64,000 nt of DNA from Lentisphaerota bacterium (lineage in GTDB: Bacteria; Verrucomicrobiota; Lentisphaeria; Oligosphaerales; JABHEG01), in assembly GCA_018676675.1 (NCBI GenBank), contig JABHEG010000060.1:1-64000 (forward strand), written 5' to 3'. Positions 26,886 to 36,462 of the stretch are shown here, piece after piece. Position 1 is the stretch's first letter; each line of letters starts with the position of its first letter. Made by a program: the position numbers and the translations under genes. Below the pieces are notes generated by a model that had not been told where the DNA came from, did not search any database, and saw only the letters and a list, made by a program, of their open reading frames with translations.

Positions 26886-29768
26886 ATGACCACTAGACAG
26901 CCCGCACGCATGAGGTCCCGTGCCCACGCCTTCCTCCCGTCTCTATTGATGGGCGTGATCTGGCTCGCCTCCCCTCTCTCTGCTCTGGATCTCTACATCA
27001 GTCCGCGCGGCGACGATGCCTGGTCTGGAGACGCCGCCCGTCCGAACAAGAACCGAACTGATGGTCCATTCGCCACGCCCGAGCGTGCTCGTGACGAGAT
27101 ACGAACCCGGAGAGCAGGCGGAGACCAAGAATCGGTCACCGTGTGGTTCGCAGAGGGCATCTATCCCCGAAACACGCCTTTCGAGCTCGATGAACGCGAT
27201 GCCGGCACACCCGATGCCCCCGTCATCTACCGGGCCTTGGAGAACGAACAGGTCCGCTTCGTAGGGGGCCGCATCATTCCCTCCCGGCACGCCAAGCCAT
27301 TGACAGACGACGCCATCCGGCAGCGAATCATCAGTGTTCCCGCCCGTAGCGATATCCGTGTCATTGATCTCGGAGCCCTGGGAATCACCGACTACGGGAC
27401 CATGAAGGCCCGAGGTTTCCGTCGCCCCTACGTCAACCCGGGGATGGAGGTCTTCATCGATGGGCGCCCCTTGCATGTTGCCCGTTGGCCGAATCGGGAG
27501 ACCGTCCGAATCGGAGACGTTCTTGACCCCGGGTCGGTTCCCCGCGTAGGAGATTTCAGGAACCGCGGTGGACGCTTCACCTACGAGTTTGACCGCCCCG
27601 GGCTTTGGTCCCACGCCCAGGATATCTGGCTGTCCGGCCTGTTCGGAGTGGGCTACGCAGATGACACCATCAAGGTAGCACGCATCGACCACGAAAAACG
27701 TACAATCACCATGGCGCAAGCCCACATGTACGGCATCAAGACAGGCAGGGAATGGCTGTCTTACTACGCCCTGAACCTGTTGGAAGAGATCGACGAACCG
27801 GGGGAACTGTTCCTGGACCGTGAGGCGGGCAGACTCTACCTCTACCCAATTGGCCCGTTGAAGCATGCGGAGATCGCAGTGTCCATCCTTGAGGAGCCAA
27901 TGCTCTGCCTGGAAGCGACCAGCCATGTCACCTTCCGCGACCTGACCTTCGAAGTGTCGCGCGGAATGGGGTGCTACATCGAACGCGGCGCCGACAACAC
28001 AATCGCCGGCTGCACCTTCCGCAATCTCGGAACGGTAGGAGTCTGCGTCGGCAAGGGCATCGCTCCGTTGAAGGTGTACGCCCACGAGGGAACGGGTGAG
28101 CCGGTATCCCGGGAGCTCGGCAGCTGGCATGAGCACATCTACGAAAATGCCGCCTATAACAGAGAAGGGGGAACGCGCCATCTCATCACGGGCTGTGATA
28201 TCTACAACACGGGCGCTGGAGGCGTCAGTCTCGGCGGCGGAGATCGCGCGTCACTGCAGCCGGCCGACAACACGGTCAGTAACTGCCACATCCACCACTT
28301 CAACCGCCTGGATCGCTCCTACAAAGCTGCCGTGAACATCGATGGTTGCGGCAACCTCGTTAAGCACTCTCTCATCCATGACGGCCCCAACAACGCAATC
28401 TACGTCCACGGCAACGATCATGTCATCGAGCTCAACGAGATCCATCACACCTGTACGCATGCCGACGACATGGGAGCCTTCTACATGGGACGCGACCCGT
28501 CCGAGCGCGGGATTGTCATTCGCTGGAACTTCTGGCACCACAACGGCTCGCCGGTCTCAGGGCGTCACTGCGATGTCTACTTCGACGACGGCTCTTCCGG
28601 GGTGACCGTGCACGGAAACGTGTTCCATGGCGCCCGGGGATGGGCCGCAGTGTTTGTCCACGCGGGCGTCTACCATCGTGTAACCGGCAACATCTTCGTC
28701 GACTGCAACCGGGCTATTCGCCTCGGGATGTGGTCTCCCGGGAAGTGGCAGAACTGGCTCCAGGGCGCCCTTATCCGAAATCGCCTGACGCAGCTCGCTC
28801 AAGTCACCAAGCCGCCCTACCTGACCCGTTACCCAACGTTGGCGCGAATCTACGACGAAGACTACCCCCGAGACAGCAACCTCGTCCAGGGGAACGTACT
28901 CCACAAGTGTCCGGACATCGCTCACGGTCCTGCAGCCCTGGCGGGGAACTGGGTCACCGATGTCGATCCCGGCTTTGCCCAGCCTGAAGCCCTGGATTTC
29001 CGTTTGGAGGATCTGACCCACGTCCGGCAGTACGTGCCTGACTTCGAGGGAATCCCCTTCGGAAAGATCGGTCTCAAACTCGATGAGTTCCGACGCTCAC
29101 AGCCGCTGCGCCGCCCTGTCGTGATCCCCGACGACGGCAATCTGGTGGAAGGAGAGACGGTCCGTGTAGCGTCGCGCGACACGGGCGTGGTCCTTCGTTA
29201 CACCCTCGATGGCACGACGCCGGGACCGAGCTCGCCACTCTATAGTCAGCCCCTCGCCATCCCAGACGGCAAGACCATCAGCGTCAAGTCTTTCGATTCA
29301 CGCATGGGAGCTGAGAGCGACGTCACGCGGGTAGCAATCCACGTCGTCGTGCCTGGCCATCCGACGAACTGCACACCCGACGGATGGATCGGGGTGGACC
29401 AGGTGACGGCAAAGAAGGGAGTGAACGTCTCCACCAGCGTGACCCACTGCGATAACGGCGACTGGGTCGCGTTCGGCCCGTTCGATTTCGACGCGGCGGG
29501 TGTGACGGGGATCGATGCGGTGGTAGGCATCGACCCAAACTATGCCAACCAAACAACCCACCTGCGCCTGGGCGCTCCGGACGGCCTCACCGTCGCCACC
29601 GTACGCTGGAACAGCACCGGCAGCTTTCACATCTTCAAGAACCAGCAGTTCCCGATCCCCGAGACTCCACAGGGAAAACATGCTCTTTACTGGTGCTTCG
29701 AAGGCACCAACGGCGTCTGCAATCTCAAACGTTTCCGCTTCCTGGTCGAGCCTCGAAATCCCCAGTGA
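26886..29768 (+). CDS. Secreted right-handed beta-helix protein with chitobiase-C and CBM6-like domains
   Basis: This 960-residue protein has a signal peptide (about 1-37, LSALD), then LYISPRGDDAWSG, the N-terminal motif of pectate-lyase-fold proteins. The beta-helix covers about 340-640 with clear rung repeats (VTFRDLTF, NTIAGCTF, HLITGCDIYN, NTVSNCHI, VIELNEIH). At about 748-812 is a chitobiase/beta-hexosaminidase C-terminal-like domain (VLRYTLDGTTPGPSSPLY). From about 825 the protein ends in a CBM6/36-like beta-sandwich (CDNGDWVAFGPFDF...LRLGAPDG). This makes it a plausible polysaccharide lyase or glycosidase anchored to its glycan by two accessory modules. It starts 14 bases after the sialidase-like gene and is probably co-transcribed with it. 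Confidence 0.82.
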   Translation: MTTRQPARMRSRAHAFLPSLLMGVIWLASPLSALDLYISPRGDDAWSGDAARPNKNRTDGPFATPERARDEIRTRRAGGDQESVTVWFAEGIYPRNTPFELDERDAGTPDAPVIYRALENEQVRFVGGRIIPSRHAKPLTDDAIRQRIISVPARSDIRVIDLGALGITDYGTMKARGFRRPYVNPGMEVFIDGRPLHVARWPNRETVRIGDVLDPGSVPRVGDFRNRGGRFTYEFDRPGLWSHAQDIWLSGLFGVGYADDTIKVARIDHEKRTITMAQAHMYGIKTGREWLSYYALNLLEEIDEPGELFLDREAGRLYLYPIGPLKHAEIAVSILEEPMLCLEATSHVTFRDLTFEVSRGMGCYIERGADNTIAGCTFRNLGTVGVCVGKGIAPLKVYAHEGTGEPVSRELGSWHEHIYENAAYNREGGTRHLITGCDIYNTGAGGVSLGGGDRASLQPADNTVSNCHIHHFNRLDRSYKAAVNIDGCGNLVKHSLIHDGPNNAIYVHGNDHVIELNEIHHTCTHADDMGAFYMGRDPSERGIVIRWNFWHHNGSPVSGRHCDVYFDDGSSGVTVHGNVFHGARGWAAVFVHAGVYHRVTGNIFVDCNRAIRLGMWSPGKWQNWLQGALIRNRLTQLAQVTKPPYLTRYPTLARIYDEDYPRDSNLVQGNVLHKCPDIAHGPAALAGNWVTDVDPGFAQPEALDFRLEDLTHVRQYVPDFEGIPFGKIGLKLDEFRRSQPLRRPVVIPDDGNLVEGETVRVASRDTGVVLRYTLDGTTPGPSSPLYSQPLAIPDGKTISVKSFDSRMGAESDVTRVAIHVVVPGHPTNCTPDGWIGVDQVTAKKGVNVSTSVTHCDNGDWVAFGPFDFDAAGVTGIDAVVGIDPNYANQTTHLRLGAPDGLTVATVRWNSTGSFHIFKNQQFPIPETPQGKHALYWCFEGTNGVCNLKRFRFLVEPRNPQ

Positions 29769-29847
29769 CGTTGACTTCACCCGTCTCGCAGGCTCGGCTC
29801 CATCGCTGGTGAATGAGACCGTCTCCAGAGACGCGGGAAACGGGAGC

Positions 29848-30978
29848 TCAGCGTGATCGAGCGGGGACCCTCAACGCGTGCAGCACGGCCCCATCAAGCC
29901 CCTTCAGCGCTACCGACATCACTGCCCCTGCACGTGGCACTGTCAGCAGAAGGTAGTTGTGCTGCCCGACGACGAAGAGTGCCTTGGGATCCTTGTATTG
30001 GGCCCCGGTCCCGCTGAGTGAGGTATTGAGGTAAGTGGTACCTCCGAGCTCAGCATGCTCCCCATAATAGCCAAATCCCGTTATTACTGCATTGCATCGG
30101 CCAAACATGTTCCCCCAGGCCCCCTTCTCTTTCCCGCGCATCCCGCTGTTCTGCTCATTCTGCAGGGCAATCACGAAGGGTTCCCGAGCCGCTTTCGTCT
30201 CCTGGTCGAACCAGGCGAACTGCTCACTTCCTGCGGCGAACGGGTGGCACGTCTGCCAGGTTGTGCCCATGTCGCTCGTATGGTTCAGATCAAGTGCGAT
30301 GATGCGGATACCAAACTGCGGGAGAGCGGCACTCCATTTCCACTCGTCCCCCGGTAACTCAAAAAACGTCCGGAAGGCGACCGCCTGGGGATCATAAGTG
30401 GGCTCGGGCGGGTAGCGTTTGCCGCGCGGCAGAATCTCGCGGTCGTGGTTCCCTAACACGGGCATCAGAACCACAGCTGGGATGAGCTCAGGATACGTGT
30501 CGATCAGCCGTTGGTACGGCCCTATGTTGGTTGCATTTCCTCGCTGCTTGCCGTCCCAGAGCCGACCGACGTTGTCCCCACCGGTGAGTAGGATATGCGG
30601 TGCATCCTTCTGCAGCGCAGCCAACGGGCGGAGCGACGACCAATTCCCCACAACAGCAAGACGCAGCTGATCCTGGCTGAAGTCCGGGAGTCGCACCACC
30701 TCGGTCTCATGCTCCCCGGTTTGGACACGATAAAAAAGTGGTCCTGAATCAGGCAGAGGGACCTCGACGGCGTGGCGAACCGTGGTCCCGGAGCCACGCG
30801 CTTCCCGTGGACAGTCTTTCGCCAGGCCGTAGTGCACGACCGATTCGCCAGGCTCGGCTGTCTCCCAGCAGACCACGACATGCGAAAGGTCAGTCCGACG
30901 GGATGTCACCCAGACGCGCTCAACCTGAGCCTGAACCAAACTCGCACACACAAGAATCCCACAGACAAACCGCAACAT
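29848..30978 (-). CDS. Metallophosphoesterase-fold protein with missing metal ligands
   Basis: The product (376 residues) has a signal peptide (MLRFVCGILVCASLVQAQ), a short fibronectin-III-like N-terminal part (about 20-105), and a calcineurin-like phosphoesterase domain as in purple acid phosphatases. Only two of the five metal motifs are intact: TGGDNV (GDxx) and GNHD. The first motif, normally GDxG, reads GNWS; the VxxH motif reads VIALQNEQ; and GHxH reads GFGYYGEH. With these changes a dinuclear centre is unlikely, so this is probably a non-catalytic homologue. It is the only minus-strand gene between the beta-helix and PL8 genes, and it may have entered the island separately. Confidence 0.72.
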   Translation of the reverse strand: MLRFVCGILVCASLVQAQVERVWVTSRRTDLSHVVVCWETAEPGESVVHYGLAKDCPREARGSGTTVRHAVEVPLPDSGPLFYRVQTGEHETEVVRLPDFSQDQLRLAVVGNWSSLRPLAALQKDAPHILLTGGDNVGRLWDGKQRGNATNIGPYQRLIDTYPELIPAVVLMPVLGNHDREILPRGKRYPPEPTYDPQAVAFRTFFELPGDEWKWSAALPQFGIRIIALDLNHTSDMGTTWQTCHPFAAGSEQFAWFDQETKAAREPFVIALQNEQNSGMRGKEKGAWGNMFGRCNAVITGFGYYGEHAELGGTTYLNTSLSGTGAQYKDPKALFVVGQHNYLLLTVPRAGAVMSVALKGLDGAVLHALRVPARSR

Positions 30979-31132
30979 GCTGCATGGCTCCTCTTAGCTT
31001 CATTCCCGCAAAGACACTATGGCTCGGGCAGAATACTCCCGAGGCCGGACTCTTGCGAGTTCCCCGGGGTGCTTTACGTTGGTGTTCTCAACGGCTAACT
31101 GATTTGGCCAATTTGAGCCACAAGGAGAGATG

Positions 31133-33274
31133 ATGCATTCCCCCTCACTGTTCACTCCGCAATCAGCCGTGGCGCTGCTGCTCCTCGGGCTGGGCACTAC
31201 CGGAACGAGAGGACAGGACGTAGCCGACCTAACAGTCGTCAAAGAGCGGCTTCGTCAACGTGTACTCGACAGTGCGCGACCGGTTGACCCAACCACGTGG
31301 TTGGAGACACAGCGCAGCGATGGCTCATGGCCCGATGTGAACTACGACGGGAAGGAGCGAGGACGTTGGTCCCCCACAGGGCACATGTCTCGATGTCTCG
31401 CCCTGGCCGGGACACTAAAGCGCAAGCCGGAGATCCCCGTTCAGACTCAAGACGCCCTGAAGACTGCAGTAACTCGAGGCTTGCAGCACTGGTATGCGAA
31501 GGACTACCAGTGCCCCAACTGGTGGTACAACGTCATCGGCATACCGCGCATCCTCTACCGCATCCTCTTGCTCATGGAAGACGACTTGGCTGCCGAAACC
31601 GTGACCGGAGGTTTCCCCATTCTGACTCGGGCCAAACTCGGAATGACCGGGCAGAACCTGGTCTGGGTAGCGGAATGCACCATCGCACGAGGATGTCTGG
31701 CAGGGCAACCGTCAATCGTGCGCGAAGCGTTTAGTCGCATCGAACGGGAGATACGCATCTCCGGCAAAGAAGGTATCCAGACCGACTACAGCTTCTACCA
31801 GCACGGGAACCAACTCTACTCCGGGGGATACGGCCGGGGCTTCTCGATAGACTGTCCCTACTTCGCCGCATTGGCTCGTGAGACGACCTTCGCTTTCTCT
31901 CCAGAGAAAATCGACATTCTCGCAGCCTACCTCCTCGACGGTCAGCAGTGGATGGTCCGCAACTGGCTGTTCGACTACAGCGCCTGCGGCCGTGAACTCG
32001 TGCGTAAAGGCGGAGGAAGCGCCAAGAGCCTGGCCAACGCCTGCGCTGACATGGCTCTACTGAAACACCCACGCCAAGCTGAAATCGAGGCGTTCGGAGC
32101 CCGTCTCCGGAAGAGGATCACCCCGGACACGCCCGGCCTCACGGGGAATCGCCATTTCTGGCGCTCTGACTTCATGACGCATCACCGGCCCGAATACTAT
32201 GCGTCTGTTCGCCTCACATCCACGCGACTGAGACAGACCGAAACCTGCAACTCGGAGAACCTACTGGGCCTCCTCCTCTCCGACGGCGTGAACTACCTCT
32301 GCGACACGGGCGAAGAATACCGCGGCATCTTCGCCGTTTGGGATTGGGCACGTCTCCCAGGCATCACAGCCGAGATGCACGGGAAGCCGCCACGCACCAG
32401 GAGCAACACGGGAAAGCGATCGTTCGTGGGTGGCGTCTCAGACGGCGCCTACGGCGCGACAGCCATGGACTTCGTGCGCGGCGGCCTCCGGGCAAGGAAA
32501 TCCTGGTTCTTCTTCGATGAGGGCTACCTGTGCCTCGGGGCCGGGATCACCTGCCCCTCAGAGCACACCGTCGAGACCACCATCAACCAATGCCTCAAAG
32601 CCGGCCCGGTCACTGTCTCCGACACAGAGGGCGAGATCCGGGAAATCGAGGGACAACGGGAGGTCGACAAGCCCCGCTGGATCCATCATGACAGCGTTGC
32701 CTACATTCTCCTCTCCCCTTCTCCCGCCACGATTCAGGCCGAAACAGTGACCGGCAGCTGGCACACCATCAACAGGACGGTAGCGGACACCCCCGTGACA
32801 GAGGACGTGTTCCGAGCCAGCCTGCGTCACGGGGCGACCCCAACCAGCGCGGACTATGCGTACTACGTCCGCCCAGGGACGGCGCTCAGTGCAGAGGGCA
32901 CTCTTCCCCCGTTCACCCAACCGAAGATTCTCGCGAACACCGCAGAACTCCAGGCGGCAGCAACCGAGGCTGGAACGACTGCGGCCTTCGCGTTCTACAG
33001 CAAGGGCGTCTGTCCTGCCCCGGCAGTGGGAAAAATCAGGACTGATACGCCCTGCCTGATCCTCCTGCGCCAACTCGAAGACGGCACGATCAGGTTGGGG
33101 GTATCGAACCCCGAAAACACACCGGCGACGGCACACGTAGAGCTGTCCGCCCGCCTTGTGGGCGACGATGCCACGTGGAACGCCGCTGCCGGAGCGACTG
33201 TCGTGACATTCGCCCTGCCCGATGGGCTCCAGGCGGGGGCGACAGTGATCCGCGATCTACGCAGAGAGAACTGA
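31133..33274 (+). CDS. Polysaccharide lyase family 8 (chondroitin/hyaluronan/xanthan lyase type), secreted
   Basis: This 713-residue protein has a signal peptide (about 1-27, TRGQD) and the PL8 layout: N-terminal alpha/alpha-toroid (about 35-340) followed by beta-sandwich domains. Signature motifs are NWWYNVIGIP (catalytic Asn region), YQHGNQLYSGGYG (catalytic His224 and Tyr233, nine residues apart as in Flavobacterium heparinum chondroitinase AC His225/Tyr234), and the RLTSTRL...NSEN segment holding Arg/Glu candidates. PL8 enzymes cleave chondroitin sulfate, hyaluronan, alginate or xanthan by beta-elimination, leaving an unsaturated uronic acid. The neighbouring heparinase-type lyase and uronate-pathway SDR agree with that. 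AAGGAG lies 5 bases before the ATG; another ATG directly precedes it. Confidence 0.87.
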   Translation: MHSPSLFTPQSAVALLLLGLGTTGTRGQDVADLTVVKERLRQRVLDSARPVDPTTWLETQRSDGSWPDVNYDGKERGRWSPTGHMSRCLALAGTLKRKPEIPVQTQDALKTAVTRGLQHWYAKDYQCPNWWYNVIGIPRILYRILLLMEDDLAAETVTGGFPILTRAKLGMTGQNLVWVAECTIARGCLAGQPSIVREAFSRIEREIRISGKEGIQTDYSFYQHGNQLYSGGYGRGFSIDCPYFAALARETTFAFSPEKIDILAAYLLDGQQWMVRNWLFDYSACGRELVRKGGGSAKSLANACADMALLKHPRQAEIEAFGARLRKRITPDTPGLTGNRHFWRSDFMTHHRPEYYASVRLTSTRLRQTETCNSENLLGLLLSDGVNYLCDTGEEYRGIFAVWDWARLPGITAEMHGKPPRTRSNTGKRSFVGGVSDGAYGATAMDFVRGGLRARKSWFFFDEGYLCLGAGITCPSEHTVETTINQCLKAGPVTVSDTEGEIREIEGQREVDKPRWIHHDSVAYILLSPSPATIQAETVTGSWHTINRTVADTPVTEDVFRASLRHGATPTSADYAYYVRPGTALSAEGTLPPFTQPKILANTAELQAAATEAGTTAAFAFYSKGVCPAPAVGKIRTDTPCLILLRQLEDGTIRLGVSNPENTPATAHVELSARLVGDDATWNAAAGATVVTFALPDGLQAGATVIRDLRREN

Positions 33275-33298
33275 GAAAACGGTCTCGGGAGAACACGC

Positions 33299-36200
33299 GT
33301 GCATCACCCATCATCGCCACCACACATCCCGCTCCTCCTCTGCCTCGTCGGCATCAGCGTCGGCGCCCTGAGCCGGGCTGCCGCCCCGGATGGAGGCCCC
33401 TGGGCACCCGTGATCTTCGACGCCGGCACGGTCAAGGTCACACCACGGACAGTAGCCCCCGGAGAAGCGATTACGGTTTCGTTCTCTTTCCGCTCCGAAC
33501 AGGCCGCAAGAATCCGCGAGCTGCGAATCGAGAGCAAGCCGCGGATCTTCGACGTAGATGCAAAGCCCGGACTGGACCTGGAAACGGGGAAAGTCACCTG
33601 CATCATACCCGGGCGCTGGACCGCATTGCTGGGCACGTATGAAATCCGGGTGCCTATGGTGTTCGAGTGGACTGACGGGAAAACGTACACACGAAGTCCG
33701 CCGTTCGGGCACATCCGGGTCGTCTCGAACGCGCGTCACACCTACACAGATGCGTCCTTCGAGAGCGACGTTCAAGCGGTGGAAAAGCAGCTCGCCGCCG
33801 CCCGGGCCGAACTGGCCAAACTCGACAGGCTCCCAAAACTCGCTCCACTCCTCGTCGAGATCCGAACGGCGATAGAGGCCGCAACTGACGCGCGCCGCAA
33901 GGGCGATGATGCAGAAGCAAGAACACGTCTGACCACAGCACGTGCGGATGCGACGCAGATCGCCGGTAGGCCACTCCTCGCAGAGTACCGATTCAGCGTC
34001 AAACACGCCGTCGCGACGTTGCCCAAAACGGCCCCGCGCCCCCTCCTCTCCATCATGACCGGCGGCTGGCTGACCGTAACGGATGAACAACTCGAGACGA
34101 TTCGTGAGTTGGGGATTGACACGATCACCCCGAGCACGGTCGACGAACACGCCAAGTTCGAAGACCTCGGACTCCGCACCATGGTCTGCCGCGCTCCCGT
34201 ACGGTTCACTGAGCAGTGGACCCACGACCATCCGGAAGGACGCCAGCACCGGTACTTGCTGTCAGACGCTACCATCGCCGAAACGTCGGAGTTGAGTATC
34301 GACCCGCTTCTCGGCTTTGTAGGGGGCCACTATGACCTCGACACGGCCACAGATGTGCACCGCTACTGGCGCGTCGTGGACGAGACCACCGGCACCACAC
34401 TCCCGGCCCACCAATGGACCTTCGACCCCGATCAAGAGCGCGTGCTGATCACGGGAGCCCATCCAGGCCACGCCTACCGAGTTGCGGCCCTCGTGCAAGC
34501 CGCGGAGGTCCCGTTCTTCCATCGCTTTGCAGACCCACTCGACACCAAGTGCCGACGCTTCATGATGCGCAGGATCAGAGGCTACCTGGTCGGGAGACCC
34601 GGACTCGACATCTACCGCCCCACAAGTCTCTACTACCCCTTCCCGAAGATCGACAAACTGATCCCCACGGAAAAAGGGCAGCAGCAGCGATCCTGGCACA
34701 ATTTCTACGGCTACCAGTGGGGGACCTCCCCCATGGCTCAGCAGATGTTCACCAAACAGACCGGAATCCCGTTCGATCCGCTCTGGATGACCGACGGGGG
34801 ACGCTACGGAGACGTCAACTACCCACCTCGGCCGGAGTACCTGCCCTGGATGCGATTTCAGCAGGACAACGTCAACCGGCTCACCAAGCAAGTGGTGGAC
34901 ATCGCCCATGCGCAGGAGACTGAGGTGCGCGTCTTCTGGGGAGACCACTGGATGGGAATGGAACCCCATGGCGAATTCTTCCAGAAGACGGGCTGTGACC
35001 AAATCGTCAAGGCCTGCAAGTCGGCGGTGGTGGTACGCATGACCGTGGATGGCCCTGCTGATGCCAAACGCATCATTCGCTTCTCGCCGTGGTTCAGCTG
35101 GGGAGAACTCTTCGGCCGCAAGCATCCCATCGGCTTCATGGACCGCTGCTGGCGTGACATCAAACGAGGCGCGTTGTTCCGGGTGCCGGATGGCTTCACA
35201 TGGGGCGGCGACACGAACACCATCGGCTTCCAACAGCCCGGCATTCTCCGCAAAATGCGTGAGATGTCCGCCGAGTTTCAGTTGATCCACGCCCTGACAA
35301 AGGGACATGAGGTGTACCGGCACGACCTGAACCTGTACGTGGTGAACGCCTGGGGCAGCATCCGTCCCTGGTGCGGCTGGTTGCAGGTCAACGATTCCCA
35401 GAAGATCCTGACCCACCTTACCGATCTGCCGGTGAACGTGCATTTCGTGTCCATCGCCGAAATCGCCGAAAATGGCGTCCCGGCCGACGCTCACGTCCTG
35501 CTGAATGCCGGCGAACCCCACAGTTCCTGGAGTGGTGGGTTCCATTGGCAGGACGGCCGGGCCGCTGCGGCCATCCGCAGCTTCGTCAATGAGGGGGGAG
35601 GCCTGATCGGTATCGGGGCCCCGAGCCATTCACCAACCAAGGACAAAACCTGGCTCCTGGCGGACCTTTTGGGTGTCGACTTCGCTGACAGCGTCCGCCC
35701 CGGTGAGGAAGACCGCGCGTCCTTCTCCACCTACGACGCGGTGTTTCTCAAACGAGGCCCCAAGCCAACCTGGACAGCCCCCCTGCGCAAAGCGACGCCC
35801 CACTGGCTCACCAGTGATCTCCCAGCAGAGAGCAGTCCCATCCTGACCAAGGTGATTGCCAAGGCTGTATTGCCCGATGTCACACTCATCTGCACCGGCA
35901 GGGATGGGGCCCAGGCCGCCCCAATCGTCACGGTTCGTTCAGCCGGCAAAGGACGGACCGTCTACCTGAACGGCTACTCGACGCGTCCGGACTACGGCAC
36001 CGTCCTGCGCCGAGCCGCCTTCTGGGCCTGCAACCAAGAAGCGACGTACGACACACTGAGAGCCGACTCAGCCGACGTGGTCCTTTACTACTACCCGTCC
36101 GCCAAACTTCTGGCCGCATACAACACCAGCACCCAGGAGGTCACAACCCGCATCCACGTCGCGCGAGCCGTGACCGGCCACGGCCGGGCGAAGCCGCTGG

Positions 36201-36316
36201 CATGGCAAGACGCGGTAACGGACCAGTTAGTGACCGACGACGACGGGAAGATGGTACTGGAGATCCCGGCAGGCGCCATCCGTTTCCTGACCCCGAGAAG
36301 TGCGGATGCACAGTAG
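33299..36316 (+). CDS. GH112-like (galactosyl-N-acetylhexosamine phosphorylase-type) protein with secretion signal
   Basis: This 1005-residue protein resembles family GH112, whose members phosphorolyse beta-1,3-galactosyl-N-acetylhexosamines (lacto-N-biose, galacto-N-biose). Matching motifs are FWGDHWMGMEPHGEFF (about 545-560) and ADAHVLLNAGEPHSSWSGG with FVNEGGGLIGIGAPS (about 725-770). Known GH112 enzymes are about 720-750 residues and cytoplasmic; this one has a signal-like start (LLLCLVGISVGALSRAAA), an Ig-like segment (about 45-150) and a helical segment (about 150-220) before the barrel, which begins near 245. Whether catalytic residues are kept I cannot verify. It starts 24 bases after the PL8 gene at a GTG preceded by GGGAGA. 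Alternative: a non-phosphorolytic glycosidase that shares the fold. Confidence 0.7.
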   Translation: MHHPSSPPHIPLLLCLVGISVGALSRAAAPDGGPWAPVIFDAGTVKVTPRTVAPGEAITVSFSFRSEQAARIRELRIESKPRIFDVDAKPGLDLETGKVTCIIPGRWTALLGTYEIRVPMVFEWTDGKTYTRSPPFGHIRVVSNARHTYTDASFESDVQAVEKQLAAARAELAKLDRLPKLAPLLVEIRTAIEAATDARRKGDDAEARTRLTTARADATQIAGRPLLAEYRFSVKHAVATLPKTAPRPLLSIMTGGWLTVTDEQLETIRELGIDTITPSTVDEHAKFEDLGLRTMVCRAPVRFTEQWTHDHPEGRQHRYLLSDATIAETSELSIDPLLGFVGGHYDLDTATDVHRYWRVVDETTGTTLPAHQWTFDPDQERVLITGAHPGHAYRVAALVQAAEVPFFHRFADPLDTKCRRFMMRRIRGYLVGRPGLDIYRPTSLYYPFPKIDKLIPTEKGQQQRSWHNFYGYQWGTSPMAQQMFTKQTGIPFDPLWMTDGGRYGDVNYPPRPEYLPWMRFQQDNVNRLTKQVVDIAHAQETEVRVFWGDHWMGMEPHGEFFQKTGCDQIVKACKSAVVVRMTVDGPADAKRIIRFSPWFSWGELFGRKHPIGFMDRCWRDIKRGALFRVPDGFTWGGDTNTIGFQQPGILRKMREMSAEFQLIHALTKGHEVYRHDLNLYVVNAWGSIRPWCGWLQVNDSQKILTHLTDLPVNVHFVSIAEIAENGVPADAHVLLNAGEPHSSWSGGFHWQDGRAAAAIRSFVNEGGGLIGIGAPSHSPTKDKTWLLADLLGVDFADSVRPGEEDRASFSTYDAVFLKRGPKPTWTAPLRKATPHWLTSDLPAESSPILTKVIAKAVLPDVTLICTGRDGAQAAPIVTVRSAGKGRTVYLNGYSTRPDYGTVLRRAAFWACNQEATYDTLRADSADVVLYYYPSAKLLAAYNTSTQEVTTRIHVARAVTGHGRAKPLAWQDAVTDQLVTDDDGKMVLEIPAGAIRFLTPRSADAQ

Positions 36317-36462
36317 GCCCTGCTCTTGGAACTGGGTTGAGCCCGGGAAGACAGGGAAACCGGACTCGTGCAGGTCGCCATGGCCCTACGCCGTGGCGGC
36401 CTCGTATCACTCACCGGCACGACACGTCCGAGAAAACCTGGGGTGCCGCATGGGAGGCCCGC

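Noticed and set aside
26943-28181. 412-codon minus-strand frame opposite the second beta-helix gene
   Set aside because: Shadow of the beta-helix frame; no ribosome site or family motif seen.
34262-35629. 455-codon minus-strand frame opposite the GH112-like gene
   Set aside because: The plus strand carries recognisable GH112 motifs there; the antisense product resembles no family and has the expected biased composition.
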